From an uncultured Kiloniellaceae bacterium (GTDB lineage: Bacteria > Pseudomonadota > Alphaproteobacteria > Kiloniellales > Kiloniellaceae), in NCBI GenBank assembly GCA_947500035.1, contig CANMQP010000002.1, positions 62,001 through 126,000 on the forward strand: DNA of 64,000 bases. The letters run 5' to 3'. The translations under genes and the position numbers were made by a program. Positions 53,614 through 62,924 of the stretch are shown in pieces. Position 1 is the stretch's first letter. Every line of letters starts with the position of its first letter. The notes under the pieces were generated by a model. That model made no database searches. It was not told where the DNA came from and saw only the letters and a program-made list of their open reading frames with translations.

Positions 53614-56121
53614 ATGACGCAAGACAACCAGGGCGTTCGAAACAAGTTAATCTTCACCGGTCTCTTCGGCGCGGTGCTGGCGTTGCTGTTCGCTGGCGGC
53701 ATCTTCACCGCCAATATCACTGCAAACCACATGATCGCAGCCCAGGCGGAAAGAACATCCTTGGCCTGGGGCGCCTACATAAGCTCTGAACTCAAACGGA
53801 TCGAGACCATTGCCGCGGGTGCCGAACTTACCGAGAGCGAACAGAGTTTCCTCTGGGGCGTCAGCCGCTTCGGCGACGTCTTCCGCTTCAAGATCTTTGA
53901 CAAAAACGGAAACCTGAGCCTCATATCGGATCAGTTGGGTACCACGGCGATCAAGGGTGACGATCTGGGTATGCACAACAAGAAAGCCGCTTCGGTCATC
54001 GCCAGCGGCAGCCCCTACACCGAGGTCGCAAGCGGCCTGGAAAAGCCCAACCGGCCCGATGTCTATGTCGAGAGCTATATTCCGATATTCCGGGACGGAA
54101 ACATCGTTGCCATTGCAGAGGTCTACGTTGATCAGACCACACAGGCGGCAAATCTGAATGCGGAGTTTTGGGAACTCGGCCTCCAGCTCGTGGGTTTGAC
54201 CCTCGCTGCCTTCCTGTTGCCCTTTGCGGCACTGGGCATCCTGCTCCGGAAACAGCGGCATCAAAACAGTCTTCTGGCGGAAGAACGCAACAAGGCCTTA
54301 AGTGCGGAGCGCGCCAAGTCGGCCTTCGTCGCCAACATGAGCCATGAGATCCGCACACCGCTCAATGGTGTGCTCGGGATGGCAAGCCTGCTCCTGGATA
54401 CAAAACTGGACGACAATCAGCGCCATCAGGCCAACACCATCCTCTACTCGGGCGAATCTCTCCTGACAATTCTCAACGACATCCTGGATTTTTCGAAGAT
54501 CGAAGCTGGAAAACTCGAGCTCGAGGATACCGAGTTCGAACTGCTCCCAATGCTCGACAGTGCCGTTGAGCTTCTCTCGCCGCAGGCCCACGGCAAGGGA
54601 CTTGAGATCCCGACTTTTGTCGCGGCGGACGTTCCCAGCGCCTTTATCGGTGACGAGGGCCGTATTCGTCAGGTTCTGCTCAATCTCATCAGCAACGCGG
54701 TCAAATTCACTGATAACGGCGGCGTCTCCATCGAGACCGCTGTGCGCCTGGAAACCACGCCACTAAAGAACGGCTCCTCCGATCCGGTTCAGGACGACAA
54801 TGTCGTTTTGCGTTTCGAGGTCGCCGATACCGGCGTCGGTGTACCGGCCGATATGCAAGATAAACTCTTCCAGGAATTCTCCCAGGCCGATGGCACCGAC
54901 AAGCGCGCGCATGAAGGCACCGGTCTGGGGCTCGCCATCTGCAAACGCCTTGTCGGACTCCTGGATGGCGAAATCGGCTTCGAGCCGCGCGAAGGCGGCG
55001 GCAGCCTCTTCTGGTTCACGGTCGGGATCAAGCGCCAGGAGAGGTCGCCCAGTTGGGCCGAGGAAGTCAGGGACCTGATACAGGGTCAGAAATTCCTGGT
55101 GGTCGACGACAATCACGTCAACCGGGCGGTCTTTGAGAAGCAATTGCTTGCCCTGGGTGCCGATGTCACCCTGGCCATCAACGCGGAGACCGCGCTTGCG
55201 AAGCTGCGCGATGCGGCAGCCCACGGCAGAGCCTTCGATATCGCGATCATCGATCACTTCATGCCCGTGACCGACGGCCTGGATCTCTGCAATATGATCC
55301 GCGCGATTCCCGAGCTGGGCGCGACTCGCCTGATCTTCTCTTCCTCCTCGGGCCAATACAATTCAAATGCTCTCGCCCACACGCAGGGTTTCCATGCCGC
55401 GCTTCCCAAGCCGCTGCGTCCTGGGGCGCTGTTGCGTTGCGTCCGCGACGTTTTCAGTGACGAGATCGCTGCGGTCCATCCGCGCAACAGCCAACCCGTC
55501 AGCACCGCCGAACCGGCACGCGTCGGGGCAGCCGAAAGCACCCAGCTCAGCCTGGCACTCCCCGGCCTGCAACAGGCGCAGGCTCGGGCTCAGGCTCGGA
55601 CTCAGGTTCCGGCACTGCAGAGGCCGGGAGAGAGATCACAGGCGCAAAGCAGCTGCGGACCGCAAGAGGTGCAGAACGCCAGAGCCCGCATCCTTCTGGC
55701 GGAAGACAATCACGTAAACCAGAAGGTCGTGCGCGAAATGCTGTATGGCGAGGGTTACAGCGTCACGGTCGTCGCCAATGGCGCAGAGGCCATTCAGGCG
55801 GTCCGGGATCTGCCCTTCGACGTGATCCTCATGGATGTGCAGATGCCGGAAATGGACGGTATGGAGGCGACGCGCAGGATCCGTCAGCTTGGAAAAAATG
55901 CCGCATGCCTGCCGATCATCGGCGTCACGGCCCGCGCTCTGAAGGGGGACCGCGAACGGGTCATGCAGGTCGGCATGAACGATTACATGACCAAGCCGAT
56001 CAACCGGGTGGAGCTGATCGAAAAGATCGCCTACTGGACCGAAAGCGCGCGCCACATACCCTGTCCGTCGGTGAATGACGGTGAAGACTTGCAGCCGCCG
56101 CGCCAGGACGCCAGAGCCTGA
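53614..56121 (+). CDS. Hybrid sensor histidine kinase with two receiver domains
   Basis: 835 residues from the ATG at 53614 (GAGG upstream). Helix about 12-35, periplasmic sensor about 36-185, second helix about 188-210. HisKA has [13 protein letters not shown] with phospho-acceptor His244; HATPase has N-box and G-boxes ([20 protein letters not shown]). Receiver 1 (about 490-615) keeps Asp547; receiver 2 (about 690-810) has Asp741 in [12 protein letters not shown] Gln/Ala-rich linker joins them. No response-regulator neighbour; output target unknown. Confidence 0.94.
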   Translation: MTQDNQGVRNKLIFTGLFGAVLALLFAGGIFTANITANHMIAAQAERTSLAWGAYISSELKRIETIAAGAELTESEQSFLWGVSRFGDVFRFKIFDKNGNLSLISDQLGTTAIKGDDLGMHNKKAASVIASGSPYTEVASGLEKPNRPDVYVESYIPIFRDGNIVAIAEVYVDQTTQAANLNAEFWELGLQLVGLTLAAFLLPFAALGILLRKQRHQNSLLAEERNKALSAERAKSAFVANMSHEIRTPLNGVLGMASLLLDTKLDDNQRHQANTILYSGESLLTILNDILDFSKIEAGKLELEDTEFELLPMLDSAVELLSPQAHGKGLEIPTFVAADVPSAFIGDEGRIRQVLLNLISNAVKFTDNGGVSIETAVRLETTPLKNGSSDPVQDDNVVLRFEVADTGVGVPADMQDKLFQEFSQADGTDKRAHEGTGLGLAICKRLVGLLDGEIGFEPREGGGSLFWFTVGIKRQERSPSWAEEVRDLIQGQKFLVVDDNHVNRAVFEKQLLALGADVTLAINAETALAKLRDAAAHGRAFDIAIIDHFMPVTDGLDLCNMIRAIPELGATRLIFSSSSGQYNSNALAHTQGFHAALPKPLRPGALLRCVRDVFSDEIAAVHPRNSQPVSTAEPARVGAAESTQLSLALPGLQQAQARAQARTQVPALQRPGERSQAQSSCGPQEVQNARARILLAEDNHVNQKVVREMLYGEGYSVTVVANGAEAIQAVRDLPFDVILMDVQMPEMDGMEATRRIRQLGKNAACLPIIGVTARALKGDRERVMQVGMNDYMTKPINRVELIEKIAYWTESARHIPCPSVNDGEDLQPPRQDARA

Positions 56122-56300
56122 CGCCGCCTGAACCTGACGCCTGAACCTGACGCCTGAACCTGACGCCTGAACCTGACGCCTGAACCTGACGCCTGAACCT
56201 GGCGCCTGAACCTGGCGCCTGAACCTGGCGCCGGGACCTGGCGCCGGGACCTGGCGCCGGGACCTGGCGCTGGGACCTGGCGCCAGAGCCTAACACCGGA
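56117..56300. repeat. 13-bp minisatellite, about 12 clean copies
   Basis: Twelve consecutive 13-base units from 56133 to 56288, with degenerate copies on each side. Units 1-5 are CCTGACGCCTGAA, 6-7 CCTGGCGCCTGAA, 8-10 CCTGGCGCCGGGA, then two further variants, so the array has graded sequence drift. It starts at the kinase stop codon and ends 18 bases before the convergent hemolysin III gene. Confidence 0.95.
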
Positions 56301-56318
56301 TCGGATCAAACCACGCCC

Positions 56319-56981
56319 TCAGATCACTTTCGGCACCACATAGTGGTAGATCGAGAAGAAGTGGAAACCGGCGGCGGCAACCACGAAAAGATGCCAGATC
56401 GCGTGGCCAAAACGGAGCGACTTCCAGAGATAGAAGATCACACCGATCGAGTAAGCCAGCCCACCCGCGACAAGCAGTGCAAGACCCATGGGAGCCAAGA
56501 GTCCGAAAACCACCTCGCTGATGTAAAATACGGGCAGCCAGCCCATCGCCAGATAGAAGACGTAGGCGAACCTCTCGTAGCGCTCGCTGTGACCGATCAC
56601 GAAGGCGGCCATCTGAACGGTGATGCCGGCGAATGCCAAAGACCAGATCAGCGCCAGCAGCTCCCACCCCTCGCCGTCAGGCATCAGCAGAAAAAAGGGT
56701 GTGTAGGTGCCCGCAATCAGCAGGTAGATACCGCAATGATCCAGCGCGAGCAGAAACTGCTTCAATCGAGGGCGCAGAACCGCGTGGTGCAGGGTCGAAA
56801 AGAGAAACAGAAAAACGAGGGCCGTGCCATAAACCGCGGCGGCGGCGAAGCTGCCATCACGCCCGACAGTCTCGGCCTGCATCATCAGAAAGATCATGCC
56901 GGTGATGCTGAGCAGCGCGCCGAGGCCATGGGTTGCTGCGTTCAGCCGCTCTTCTTCACGTGAGAAGGTTTCGATGTACAT
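56319..56981 (-). CDS. Hemolysin III family (PAQR-like) membrane protein
   Basis: 220 residues from the ATG at 56981 (YIETFSREEERLNAATHGLGALL); a longer open frame upstream is not protein-like. Seven helices. Family residues: Glu/His in the N-terminal ERLNAATHG, STLHHAVL, DHCGIYLLIAGTYTPF and HAIWHLFVV. Inner-membrane protein related to progestin/adipoQ receptors; putative zinc-dependent hydrolase, function in bacteria unclear. Confidence 0.92.
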   Translation of the reverse strand: MYIETFSREEERLNAATHGLGALLSITGMIFLMMQAETVGRDGSFAAAAVYGTALVFLFLFSTLHHAVLRPRLKQFLLALDHCGIYLLIAGTYTPFFLLMPDGEGWELLALIWSLAFAGITVQMAAFVIGHSERYERFAYVFYLAMGWLPVFYISEVVFGLLAPMGLALLVAGGLAYSIGVIFYLWKSLRFGHAIWHLFVVAAAGFHFFSIYHYVVPKVI

Positions 56982-57076
56982 CTTTAGGATCTTACCTTCG
57001 AAGTGTGAATATATCTTGACGACCCTGTGGCGATCACGTTGAAGCCGGAGACTGTCGGAGCCCAGGTTGAGGGCTC

Positions 57077-58354
57077 CTATTCCAGATGCTCTTGCCCGCT
57101 CACTTGAGGCGCTGTGCGCAATAATACAACAGCGACCACCGCCACGGCCAGTGGCAGGAGTGCAAGCAGACGCAGGGTCATGACGGGGTCTCCCAGAAAG
57201 TCGAAGGCGTAGGACACCGGGATGGGACCGACGGACGCGCCGACCACCGCCACCATCTGCCCGGTTCCCTGAATGCGGCCCAAGTTCAAACGCCCGAAGT
57301 AGCGGGGGAAGATATAACCGAAGAGCGTCATCGAGAAGGCGTTGTTCAACCCGAACGCAAGCGAGTAGGCAATCAGCGCCGGAACCGAGGTGACAAAGGT
57401 TACAGCCGTCAGCGTCGTCGCCTGCACACAAAGCGCCGCCGCGAACATATAGCGTGTTCGGAAGCGGTCGAATCCGCGTCCGACCAACGGCATGGCAAGG
57501 ACCATGGAGACCGCGGTGAACCAGAAACCCAGGGTCGCCCACTTGGCGTCCAGGCCCTGAGAGGCCAGAATATTGTATTGATGAAAATGCAGGGCCGTGA
57601 CCAGACCGGAAATCATGAAAAGGCCCGTCGCAACGATGTAAAAGCTTGGGTGCCGCAACGCCTCGGCCAGGGTGGCACCGCCGAGCGCCGGTGTCTCTCC
57701 GTCCGCCGCCTCCGGTGCTGCCGCATTGTCCGGGCGAAGCCCCAGATCCTCCGGCTTATCCTCCACCAGCAGAAACAGCAGCGGCAGCATCATCACCCAG
57801 GTCATGACACCCAACCCGATCCAGGCCTCCCGCCAGCCGAAGGCTTCGATCAGGACCCTTGCCAGGGTGGGATGGATCGCCATGGAGGCTGCAAATCCCA
57901 AGGCCATCAGACCCATGGCAAAGCCGCGCTTGAGCGAAAACCACTGCGCCACCAGGTTCGCCGCCCCCAGCATCATCGATCCCTGGCCGAAAAACCGCAG
58001 CAGTCCGAAACCGGCCACCAGCCAGAGGAAGTTGGCGGCCGCGCCAAAGAAGAGACAGGCCAGCCCGAGCGCAAGCGAGACCCCCATCAGACTGCGCCGC
58101 GACCCAAAGCGCTCGACCTGCCGCCCGAACAGCGGCAGCAGAGAGGCCGCGCCTACTGTGGCCAGGGAATAGGCAAGCGCCAGTTCAGTGTTGGTGATAC
58201 CGAGATCAGCGGCGATCAGCGCGTTGAAGGCGCTGAAGGTATGGGACTGTCCAGGCCCGCTGGCGAAGATACTGAAACCGGCGACGAACACCATGATCCA
58301 GCCATAAAAGACCCGCCGGTTCACAGACTGCGCCAACGCCTGACGGCCCATCAT
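57077..58354 (-). CDS. MFS transporter (monocarboxylate-type)
   Basis: 425 residues, 12 helices. N-terminal FYGWIMVFVAGFSIFASGPGQSHTFSAF is the OFA/MCT-like signature; central loop DKPEDLGLRPDNAAAPEAADGETPALGG. Likely transports small carboxylates or related anions; direction unknown. Divergent from the cyclase gene. Confidence 0.9.
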   Translation of the reverse strand: MMGRQALAQSVNRRVFYGWIMVFVAGFSIFASGPGQSHTFSAFNALIAADLGITNTELALAYSLATVGAASLLPLFGRQVERFGSRRSLMGVSLALGLACLFFGAAANFLWLVAGFGLLRFFGQGSMMLGAANLVAQWFSLKRGFAMGLMALGFAASMAIHPTLARVLIEAFGWREAWIGLGVMTWVMMLPLLFLLVEDKPEDLGLRPDNAAAPEAADGETPALGGATLAEALRHPSFYIVATGLFMISGLVTALHFHQYNILASQGLDAKWATLGFWFTAVSMVLAMPLVGRGFDRFRTRYMFAAALCVQATTLTAVTFVTSVPALIAYSLAFGLNNAFSMTLFGYIFPRYFGRLNLGRIQGTGQMVAVVGASVGPIPVSYAFDFLGDPVMTLRLLALLPLAVAVVAVVLLRTAPQVSGQEHLE

Positions 58355-58569
58355 ACACGCACCCGCCCCTCGCTCATTGCGCCCCCATCACCTCTCTGCC
58401 GCATTGATCCAACCTCAATAGCATAAATTCTTTCGATCCGGCGGAGGCAGCATTTGGAACAACGGATGTGTAACTGCTGCAGATTTTGCAGAGACAGCCT
58501 TGAAAGTCATTGATTTCGCGCACTGCGCGCAACACATCGGAAGGGTCACAGTAATCGGCAGTGAGTTGG

Positions 58570-59775
58570 ATGAACACCCGGATCGAAACGATAAAGAGTC
58601 TGCCGCCGCAAGTCGCCGCGCAAGTGGCGGAACGCGCAAAAAATCTTCATGCCTGGCTGGTTGGCGATGCCCGTTTCATCGACGACCCGGATCTGGTTGT
58701 CGAGGGTTTTGTACAACGCCTGATCGACAGCGGCCTGCCACTGGACCGAATGTCGAGTGCTATCCCGACGCTCTATGCCGTGCGCAGTGGCCTGGGCCGG
58801 AACTGGAACCGGGAAGACGGCGTGACAACCCAGGAGTTCCCCTGGGACAGCGAAGAAATTTATCAAGACAGTCCCTTCTACAAAGCGCATCAGACCCGGG
58901 CCTGGGTCAATTTCCGCCTTGATGAGATTGACGATAGCGCGTTCGGCATCGTGTCCGAACTGCGCAGCGCCGGCTTTACCGATTACATCTGCATGCCGGT
59001 CTTCTTTCGTGACGGCACCGAAGGCGGTTTGACCTTCGCGACGCGCAGCCCGGCCGGCTTCTCCGATGCGGACATGGCTCTGCTGCACGCCATCGAGGAC
59101 GCCATGGCGCTTCTGCTCGACCTGAACAGGGTCTGGATCCTGCTCCGCGAGACGCTGCGCATGTACGTCGGTGACGAGCCGCAAGCGCGTATTCTCTCGG
59201 GTCAGGTCCGGCGCGGCGACGTGGTGCATATCCGCTCCGCCATCGTCTTTGCCGATATGCGCGGCTTTACCGCCCTGTCAGGTCAGATGAGCGGTGAGGA
59301 TACCGTCGCCTTGCTCAACCGCTACTTCGATTGTGTCGTCCCACCCATCGAGGAAACCGAAGGCGATGTTCTGAAATACATGGGCGACGGTGTGCTGGCG
59401 ATATTCCGTGCCGAGGAAGACGGCAAGAGCGCCTGCACCAAGGCCCTCGCCGCGGCACGGGAAATTCTGGAGCGCGTCGAAAAAGACAGGGCCGAAGCCA
59501 ACCCGTCAGCGCGCTTCGATATCAAGATCGCGCTCCATTTCGGTGCGGTCGCCTACGGTAACATCGGTTCCGGCGCACGTTTGGATTACACGGTCGTCGG
59601 TGGCAGCGTCAATCTTGCGAGCCGCCTGGCCGACCTCGCAGGCAATCTGGACAAGCATATCCTCGTCTCGTCGGACTTCGCGGAACGGCTGCCCGAACAG
59701 GCATTCAAGCCGATGGGCGAACATAGCTTGCGCGGTGTGGCCGAGCCGCAAAAGGTCTTCGCACCTGTGGCATAA
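58570..59775 (+). CDS. Class III adenylate/guanylate cyclase
   Basis: 401 residues from the ATG at 58570. N-terminal half (about 20-195) is a soluble, GAF-like sensor region. C-terminal cyclase domain is complete: metal Asp229 (FADMRGF) and Asp273 (YMGDGVLAIF), adenine-selecting Lys269 and Asp339 (LDYTVVGG), transition-state Asn348 and Arg352 (NLASRL). All catalytic residues point to active cAMP production. No membrane helix; stand-alone gene. Confidence 0.93.
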   Translation: MNTRIETIKSLPPQVAAQVAERAKNLHAWLVGDARFIDDPDLVVEGFVQRLIDSGLPLDRMSSAIPTLYAVRSGLGRNWNREDGVTTQEFPWDSEEIYQDSPFYKAHQTRAWVNFRLDEIDDSAFGIVSELRSAGFTDYICMPVFFRDGTEGGLTFATRSPAGFSDADMALLHAIEDAMALLLDLNRVWILLRETLRMYVGDEPQARILSGQVRRGDVVHIRSAIVFADMRGFTALSGQMSGEDTVALLNRYFDCVVPPIEETEGDVLKYMGDGVLAIFRAEEDGKSACTKALAAAREILERVEKDRAEANPSARFDIKIALHFGAVAYGNIGSGARLDYTVVGGSVNLASRLADLAGNLDKHILVSSDFAERLPEQAFKPMGEHSLRGVAEPQKVFAPVA

Positions 59776-60085
59776 GCACAGCTCTCGGGCGGGCCGGGTT
59801 TCGCTGGTCCTCACTCCAATACGCGCGTGTCACGTTCAATCGAAGAGATGACTTCGAAGGCTGATCCGAGGCAGCGTTTGCAGAGCAAAACGCATTCGGA
59901 TGAGTCGGAGAATGCTGCTAAACGCGGTACGCGCGAGTATGAAGACCTGCCAGTCTTCTGACCACTTTTCCCAATCATCTCACGGCCAAAGATGATCCAG
60001 TCTAAGCAACGCTGCTGTTTTATCCAGGCCTTTCTCATGGTAAAGGCTTGAGAGTTGAAGCGGGTTGAGAACAGGAGCCAGCGCC
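59776..60085. other. Intergenic region
   Basis: 310 bases between the cyclase and DoxX genes. I see no gene or clear terminator. Confidence 0.3.
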
Positions 60086-60649
60086 ATGATTTCCCAACTG
60101 GTCGGATTGCATAACTGGGTCTTCAGTCAGATCCAGAAACACCTGGAGAATTGGTTTCTCGGCCTTGCCGCCCGCTTCGTTTTCGCCGGCGTTTTGTTGT
60201 TTTATCTGCTCAATTCCGCGCGCACCAAAGTCGGCGAAGGCGTGACAGGTTTCTTCACCATTACCGATAACGCCTATTTCCAGATTCTGCCCTCCGTCGT
60301 GGAGAGCTACGACTACGACGCGTCGCAGGTTCCCTTTTTTCCCTACGACATCATCGTGGCGGCGGGCACCTATTCTGAATTCATCCTGCCGATCCTGATC
60401 ACAGTCGGTCTCTTTACCCGCATCGCGGCGCTCGGCATGATCGGTTTCGTCGCGGTGCAAAGCCTGGTCGATATCCTGTTCCACGGCGCGGACGAGAAGA
60501 CCATCGGCGCGCTTTTTGACCGCTTCTCCGACTCCGTTATCACGGATCAGCGCAGTCTCTGGGTTTTCCTGCTGATTTACCTCGTCATCCGGGGTGCGGG
60601 CGCAATCTCGCTGGATCATCTTCTCTCGAGGAAAGCCGCGGCCCGTTAG
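60086..60649 (+). CDS. DoxX family membrane protein, bufferin-locus partner
   Basis: 187 residues from the ATG at 60086, AGGAG upstream. About four helices: FLGLAARFVFAGVLLFYLL, TYSEFILPILITVGLFTRIAALGMIGFVAVQSL and WVFLLIYLVIRGAG. DoxX/HvfX-type proteins often accompany bufferin operons (family knowledge). Here the gene is convergent to bufC with 30 bases between stops, rather than co-directional. Confidence 0.9.
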   Translation: MISQLVGLHNWVFSQIQKHLENWFLGLAARFVFAGVLLFYLLNSARTKVGEGVTGFFTITDNAYFQILPSVVESYDYDASQVPFFPYDIIVAAGTYSEFILPILITVGLFTRIAALGMIGFVAVQSLVDILFHGADEKTIGALFDRFSDSVITDQRSLWVFLLIYLVIRGAGAISLDHLLSRKAAAR

Positions 60650-60679
60650 GATAATCCGGATCCGTCTTTTTTTACGGGC

Positions 60680-61435
60680 TTATGCGCGGCGCATCAGACA
60701 ATGCGCCAGTGCGAGCTTGGCGTTGGAACGGCTGATGTCGTGGGCTTCGTCTTCTTCCAAAGCCATCGCTGTCGCAACACCGAGGCCGGCCCCGCCCTGC
60801 ACGCTCTCCAGCAAAACCGCCTGGCCCCAGGTGAGATCGATCACCGAGACTTCGAAATCGCGGCGCACCATAAGAACGCAGGTCGCATCGTTGATCGTTC
60901 CAAGGCTGGAGAGCTTTAAGGGTTCGATCCAATGGGCGTGCCAGAGTTCCGCCACCGCATAGTCCGAAACAAAGACCCGCGCGGCGGGAACCAGGGAGAG
61001 CTCCAAACGAATCAGTGCCTCCTCCGACAGTCCGGTGAAGTCATCGGGGGTCATTGCCGGCACCTCCGCGGCATGACGGATCTGATGCATGTCCCACTCG
61101 AATGCCGCCATGTCAGCAAGGTACGGCAGATCCCGTACCGCAGGATAGCGAGCGATGAAACCGGGAAAGGCATCACCGTAGTCCATGATCACAGGCGAAC
61201 TGGGTGGCTCGGCAAGGATAAAATCCCGTGCCATGACAGCAAAGAACTCCGCGCCGACAAGAGCTTCGACTGTGGGATAGAGATCCGCCAGCGCTCTGCG
61301 GGTCGCATAGAAAAAATTATTGCGATGAATAGCCAGTGCGGGATGCTCCGACATGGCCTCCATGACGGGTTCCAGGCCTGGAGGCGCAAGCAGGGCCTCG
61401 CGCCACTGCACCTGAAGTTCAGACAGCGATAGCAT
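60680..61435 (-). CDS. bufC: BufC/HvfC-type DUF2063 protein, partner of the MNIO enzyme
   Basis: 251 residues. The N-terminal DUF2063 domain (LSLSELQVQWREALLAPPG, HRNNFFYATRRALADLYPTVEALVG) is followed by a C-terminal domain typical of BufC. It presents the leader of the precursor peptide to the modifying enzyme (family knowledge). Overlaps the MNIO gene by 17 bases, indicating tight coupling. Confidence 0.9.
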   Translation of the reverse strand: MLSLSELQVQWREALLAPPGLEPVMEAMSEHPALAIHRNNFFYATRRALADLYPTVEALVGAEFFAVMARDFILAEPPSSPVIMDYGDAFPGFIARYPAVRDLPYLADMAAFEWDMHQIRHAAEVPAMTPDDFTGLSEEALIRLELSLVPAARVFVSDYAVAELWHAHWIEPLKLSSLGTINDATCVLMVRRDFEVSVIDLTWGQAVLLESVQGGAGLGVATAMALEEDEAHDISRSNAKLALAHCLMRRA

Positions 61436-62288
61436 GCTTGGCCGCCTTTGGTTCTATCCCATCGATACAAGCCTGCGCTTTTGCCGCTTCCTCCAGCAAG
61501 CGGTCAAGCGCGGGAACATCGGTGTCCCATTCGATCAGGGTCGGAATCGGTCCGCTGCAGGACAGCAGATCCGCATACAAAGCCCAAACCTCTGAACAGA
61601 CTTCACTGCCGTGATCGTCAATCAGGACCCGACTGCCATTCCATTCGCTTTCCGCATGGCCGGCGAGATGAATTTCATCGACCCGTAACAAATCGATCGC
61701 CTCGAGATAGCTCTTTGCTTCGAAATCCAGGTTATTGGCGCAGACGTAAATGTTGTTGAGATCGAGCAACAGCCCGCAACCGCTGCGCCGCGCCAACTCG
61801 TTCAGAAACTCCGTCTCGTCCCGGTCGCTTTCACCCAATGGCGAATACTGGGTGGGGTTTTCGATCAAAATGCGCCGCCCCAGCCGGTTCTGCACCAGAT
61901 CGACGGAGTTGCAAAAGCTGTTCAGGCTGGCTGAGGTGTACGGCAGAGGCAGCAGGTCGTTGAAGAAGATGCCGCCACTGCTGGTCCAGGCGAGATGATC
62001 GGAGACCTGAAAGGGCTCATAGCGCTTCACCAGCTGCGCGAGCCGCTCCAGGTGCGCCAGATCCGGGCCTTCGGCACGGCCCAGCGAAAGTCCGACGGAA
62101 TGAAACGAGAGAGGATAGCGCTCGGCAATCTCGGAAAGCGCCCGATGGTTCTCGCCACCTGCGTTCATATAGTTTTCGGGGTGCAGTTCGAACCAGCCGA
62201 TCGGCAGGTCCCTTTTTAGAATCTCGTCGTAGTGCTGGGACTTTAGGCTGACCCCAACCGCGGGATCCGGAAAACTCATGCTCTTCAT
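61419..62288 (-). CDS. bufB: BufB: DUF692 MNIO enzyme modifying bufferin cysteines
   Basis: 289-residue TIM-barrel of the multinuclear non-haem iron oxidative family. Metal-site motifs: HPENYMNAGG, FHSVGLSLG, QVSDHLAW, LIENPTQY, LLDLNNIYV, EIHLAGHAE and LIEWDTDVP. It oxidises precursor cysteines to 5-thiooxazole groups in bufferins (established for close relatives). 140 bases downstream of bufA1, separated by a hairpin. Confidence 0.94.
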   Translation of the reverse strand: MKSMSFPDPAVGVSLKSQHYDEILKRDLPIGWFELHPENYMNAGGENHRALSEIAERYPLSFHSVGLSLGRAEGPDLAHLERLAQLVKRYEPFQVSDHLAWTSSGGIFFNDLLPLPYTSASLNSFCNSVDLVQNRLGRRILIENPTQYSPLGESDRDETEFLNELARRSGCGLLLDLNNIYVCANNLDFEAKSYLEAIDLLRVDEIHLAGHAESEWNGSRVLIDDHGSEVCSEVWALYADLLSCSGPIPTLIEWDTDVPALDRLLEEAAKAQACIDGIEPKAAKHAIAV

Positions 62289-62363
62289 GCCTAGTCAACT
62301 CCCTTGCACGGCGCTGGCGACCTTGCGGACAAAGCCCGGTTTGCCTGCTCCTGCGGAGGACGC

Positions 62364-62393
62364 CACGGCGACGGTCTCAAGTCCGTCGCCGTG
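62364..62393 (-). terminator. Stem-loop between bufA1 and bufB
   Basis: CACGGCGACGG (62364-62374) and CCGTCGCCGTG (62383-62393), perfect 11 pairs, 8-base loop. No U-run on the minus transcript. Likely stabilises the precursor mRNA or limits read-through to the enzyme genes. Confidence 0.65.
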
Positions 62394-62428
62394 AATTCCT
62401 GATCGCACGAGCGGCAATGATCAGCGGG

Positions 62429-62719
62429 TTAGCGTTTCACCGGACGGAGGCTGCCTTTGCCTGCCGGTGTTTCGATGTCCGTACAGGTTCCCTTTGGAAC
62501 CAGCTTCCAGGCATTGCCCTGATAATCGCGGGTCGAGGTACCGGCGCAGGTTGTGCCGGGACCGGCGGCACAGTCATTCTGACCGGCCTTAGCCACACCA
62601 TAGCAGCGCTCTTTGTCGCTGGCCTGGACATCACCGGCCGAAGCCATTGCAAATCCAGCCGCCATCGCACCGGCGACCACAGCCATGGAATAACGGGCGC
62701 TCCGTGTCTTACCTGACAT
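62429..62719 (-). CDS. bufA1: BufA1: bufferin precursor (DUF2282), copper-binding RiPP
   Basis: 96 residues from the ATG at 62719, with GGAGAAAG before it. Signal peptide [21 protein letters not shown]..., cleavage likely after about residue 29-33. The mature part has four Cys (39, 50, 58, 79) in the family pattern [21 protein letters not shown] and VPKGTCTDI. Secreted after BufB/BufC modification to sequester copper (family knowledge). Confidence 0.95.
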   Translation of the reverse strand: MSGKTRSARYSMAVVAGAMAAGFAMASAGDVQASDKERCYGVAKAGQNDCAAGPGTTCAGTSTRDYQGNAWKLVPKGTCTDIETPAGKGSLRPVKR

Positions 62720-62784
62720 ATCTTTCTCCACACTCTATTCACAAAAGACTCTGAAATGAGGGATGAAAAATACCGGGAAGACCC

Positions 62785-62824
62785 TAAATATCCGTTTATT
62801 TTCAATATACTTAATGGATATTTA
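62785..62824. promoter_or_regulatory. 9-bp inverted repeat upstream of bufA1
   Basis: TAAATATCC (62785-62793) and GGATATTTA (62816-62824), perfect arms, 22-base loop, 66-105 bases upstream of bufA1 and after the MCP stop, in an AT-rich spot. Could be an operator for buf genes or an MCP terminator hairpin. Confidence 0.5.
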
Positions 62825-62924
62825 CCGTAACTCGGCGGTTTTTGGCGCAGGCGTCACGACCGGGCGTTGCACCTCTAGCTCAAGCAGGGTCCGCGGTCCG
62901 GGAATCGGAGGCACCTCGTCCCGG

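Noticed and set aside
56117-56300. CRISPR array
   Set aside because: Units are 13 bases, contiguous and drift gradually, with no spacers and no cas genes.
56982-57542. Upstream extension of the hemolysin III frame
   Set aside because: It overlaps the MFS gene on the same strand in another frame and lacks membrane-protein character; the family N-terminus begins at 56981.
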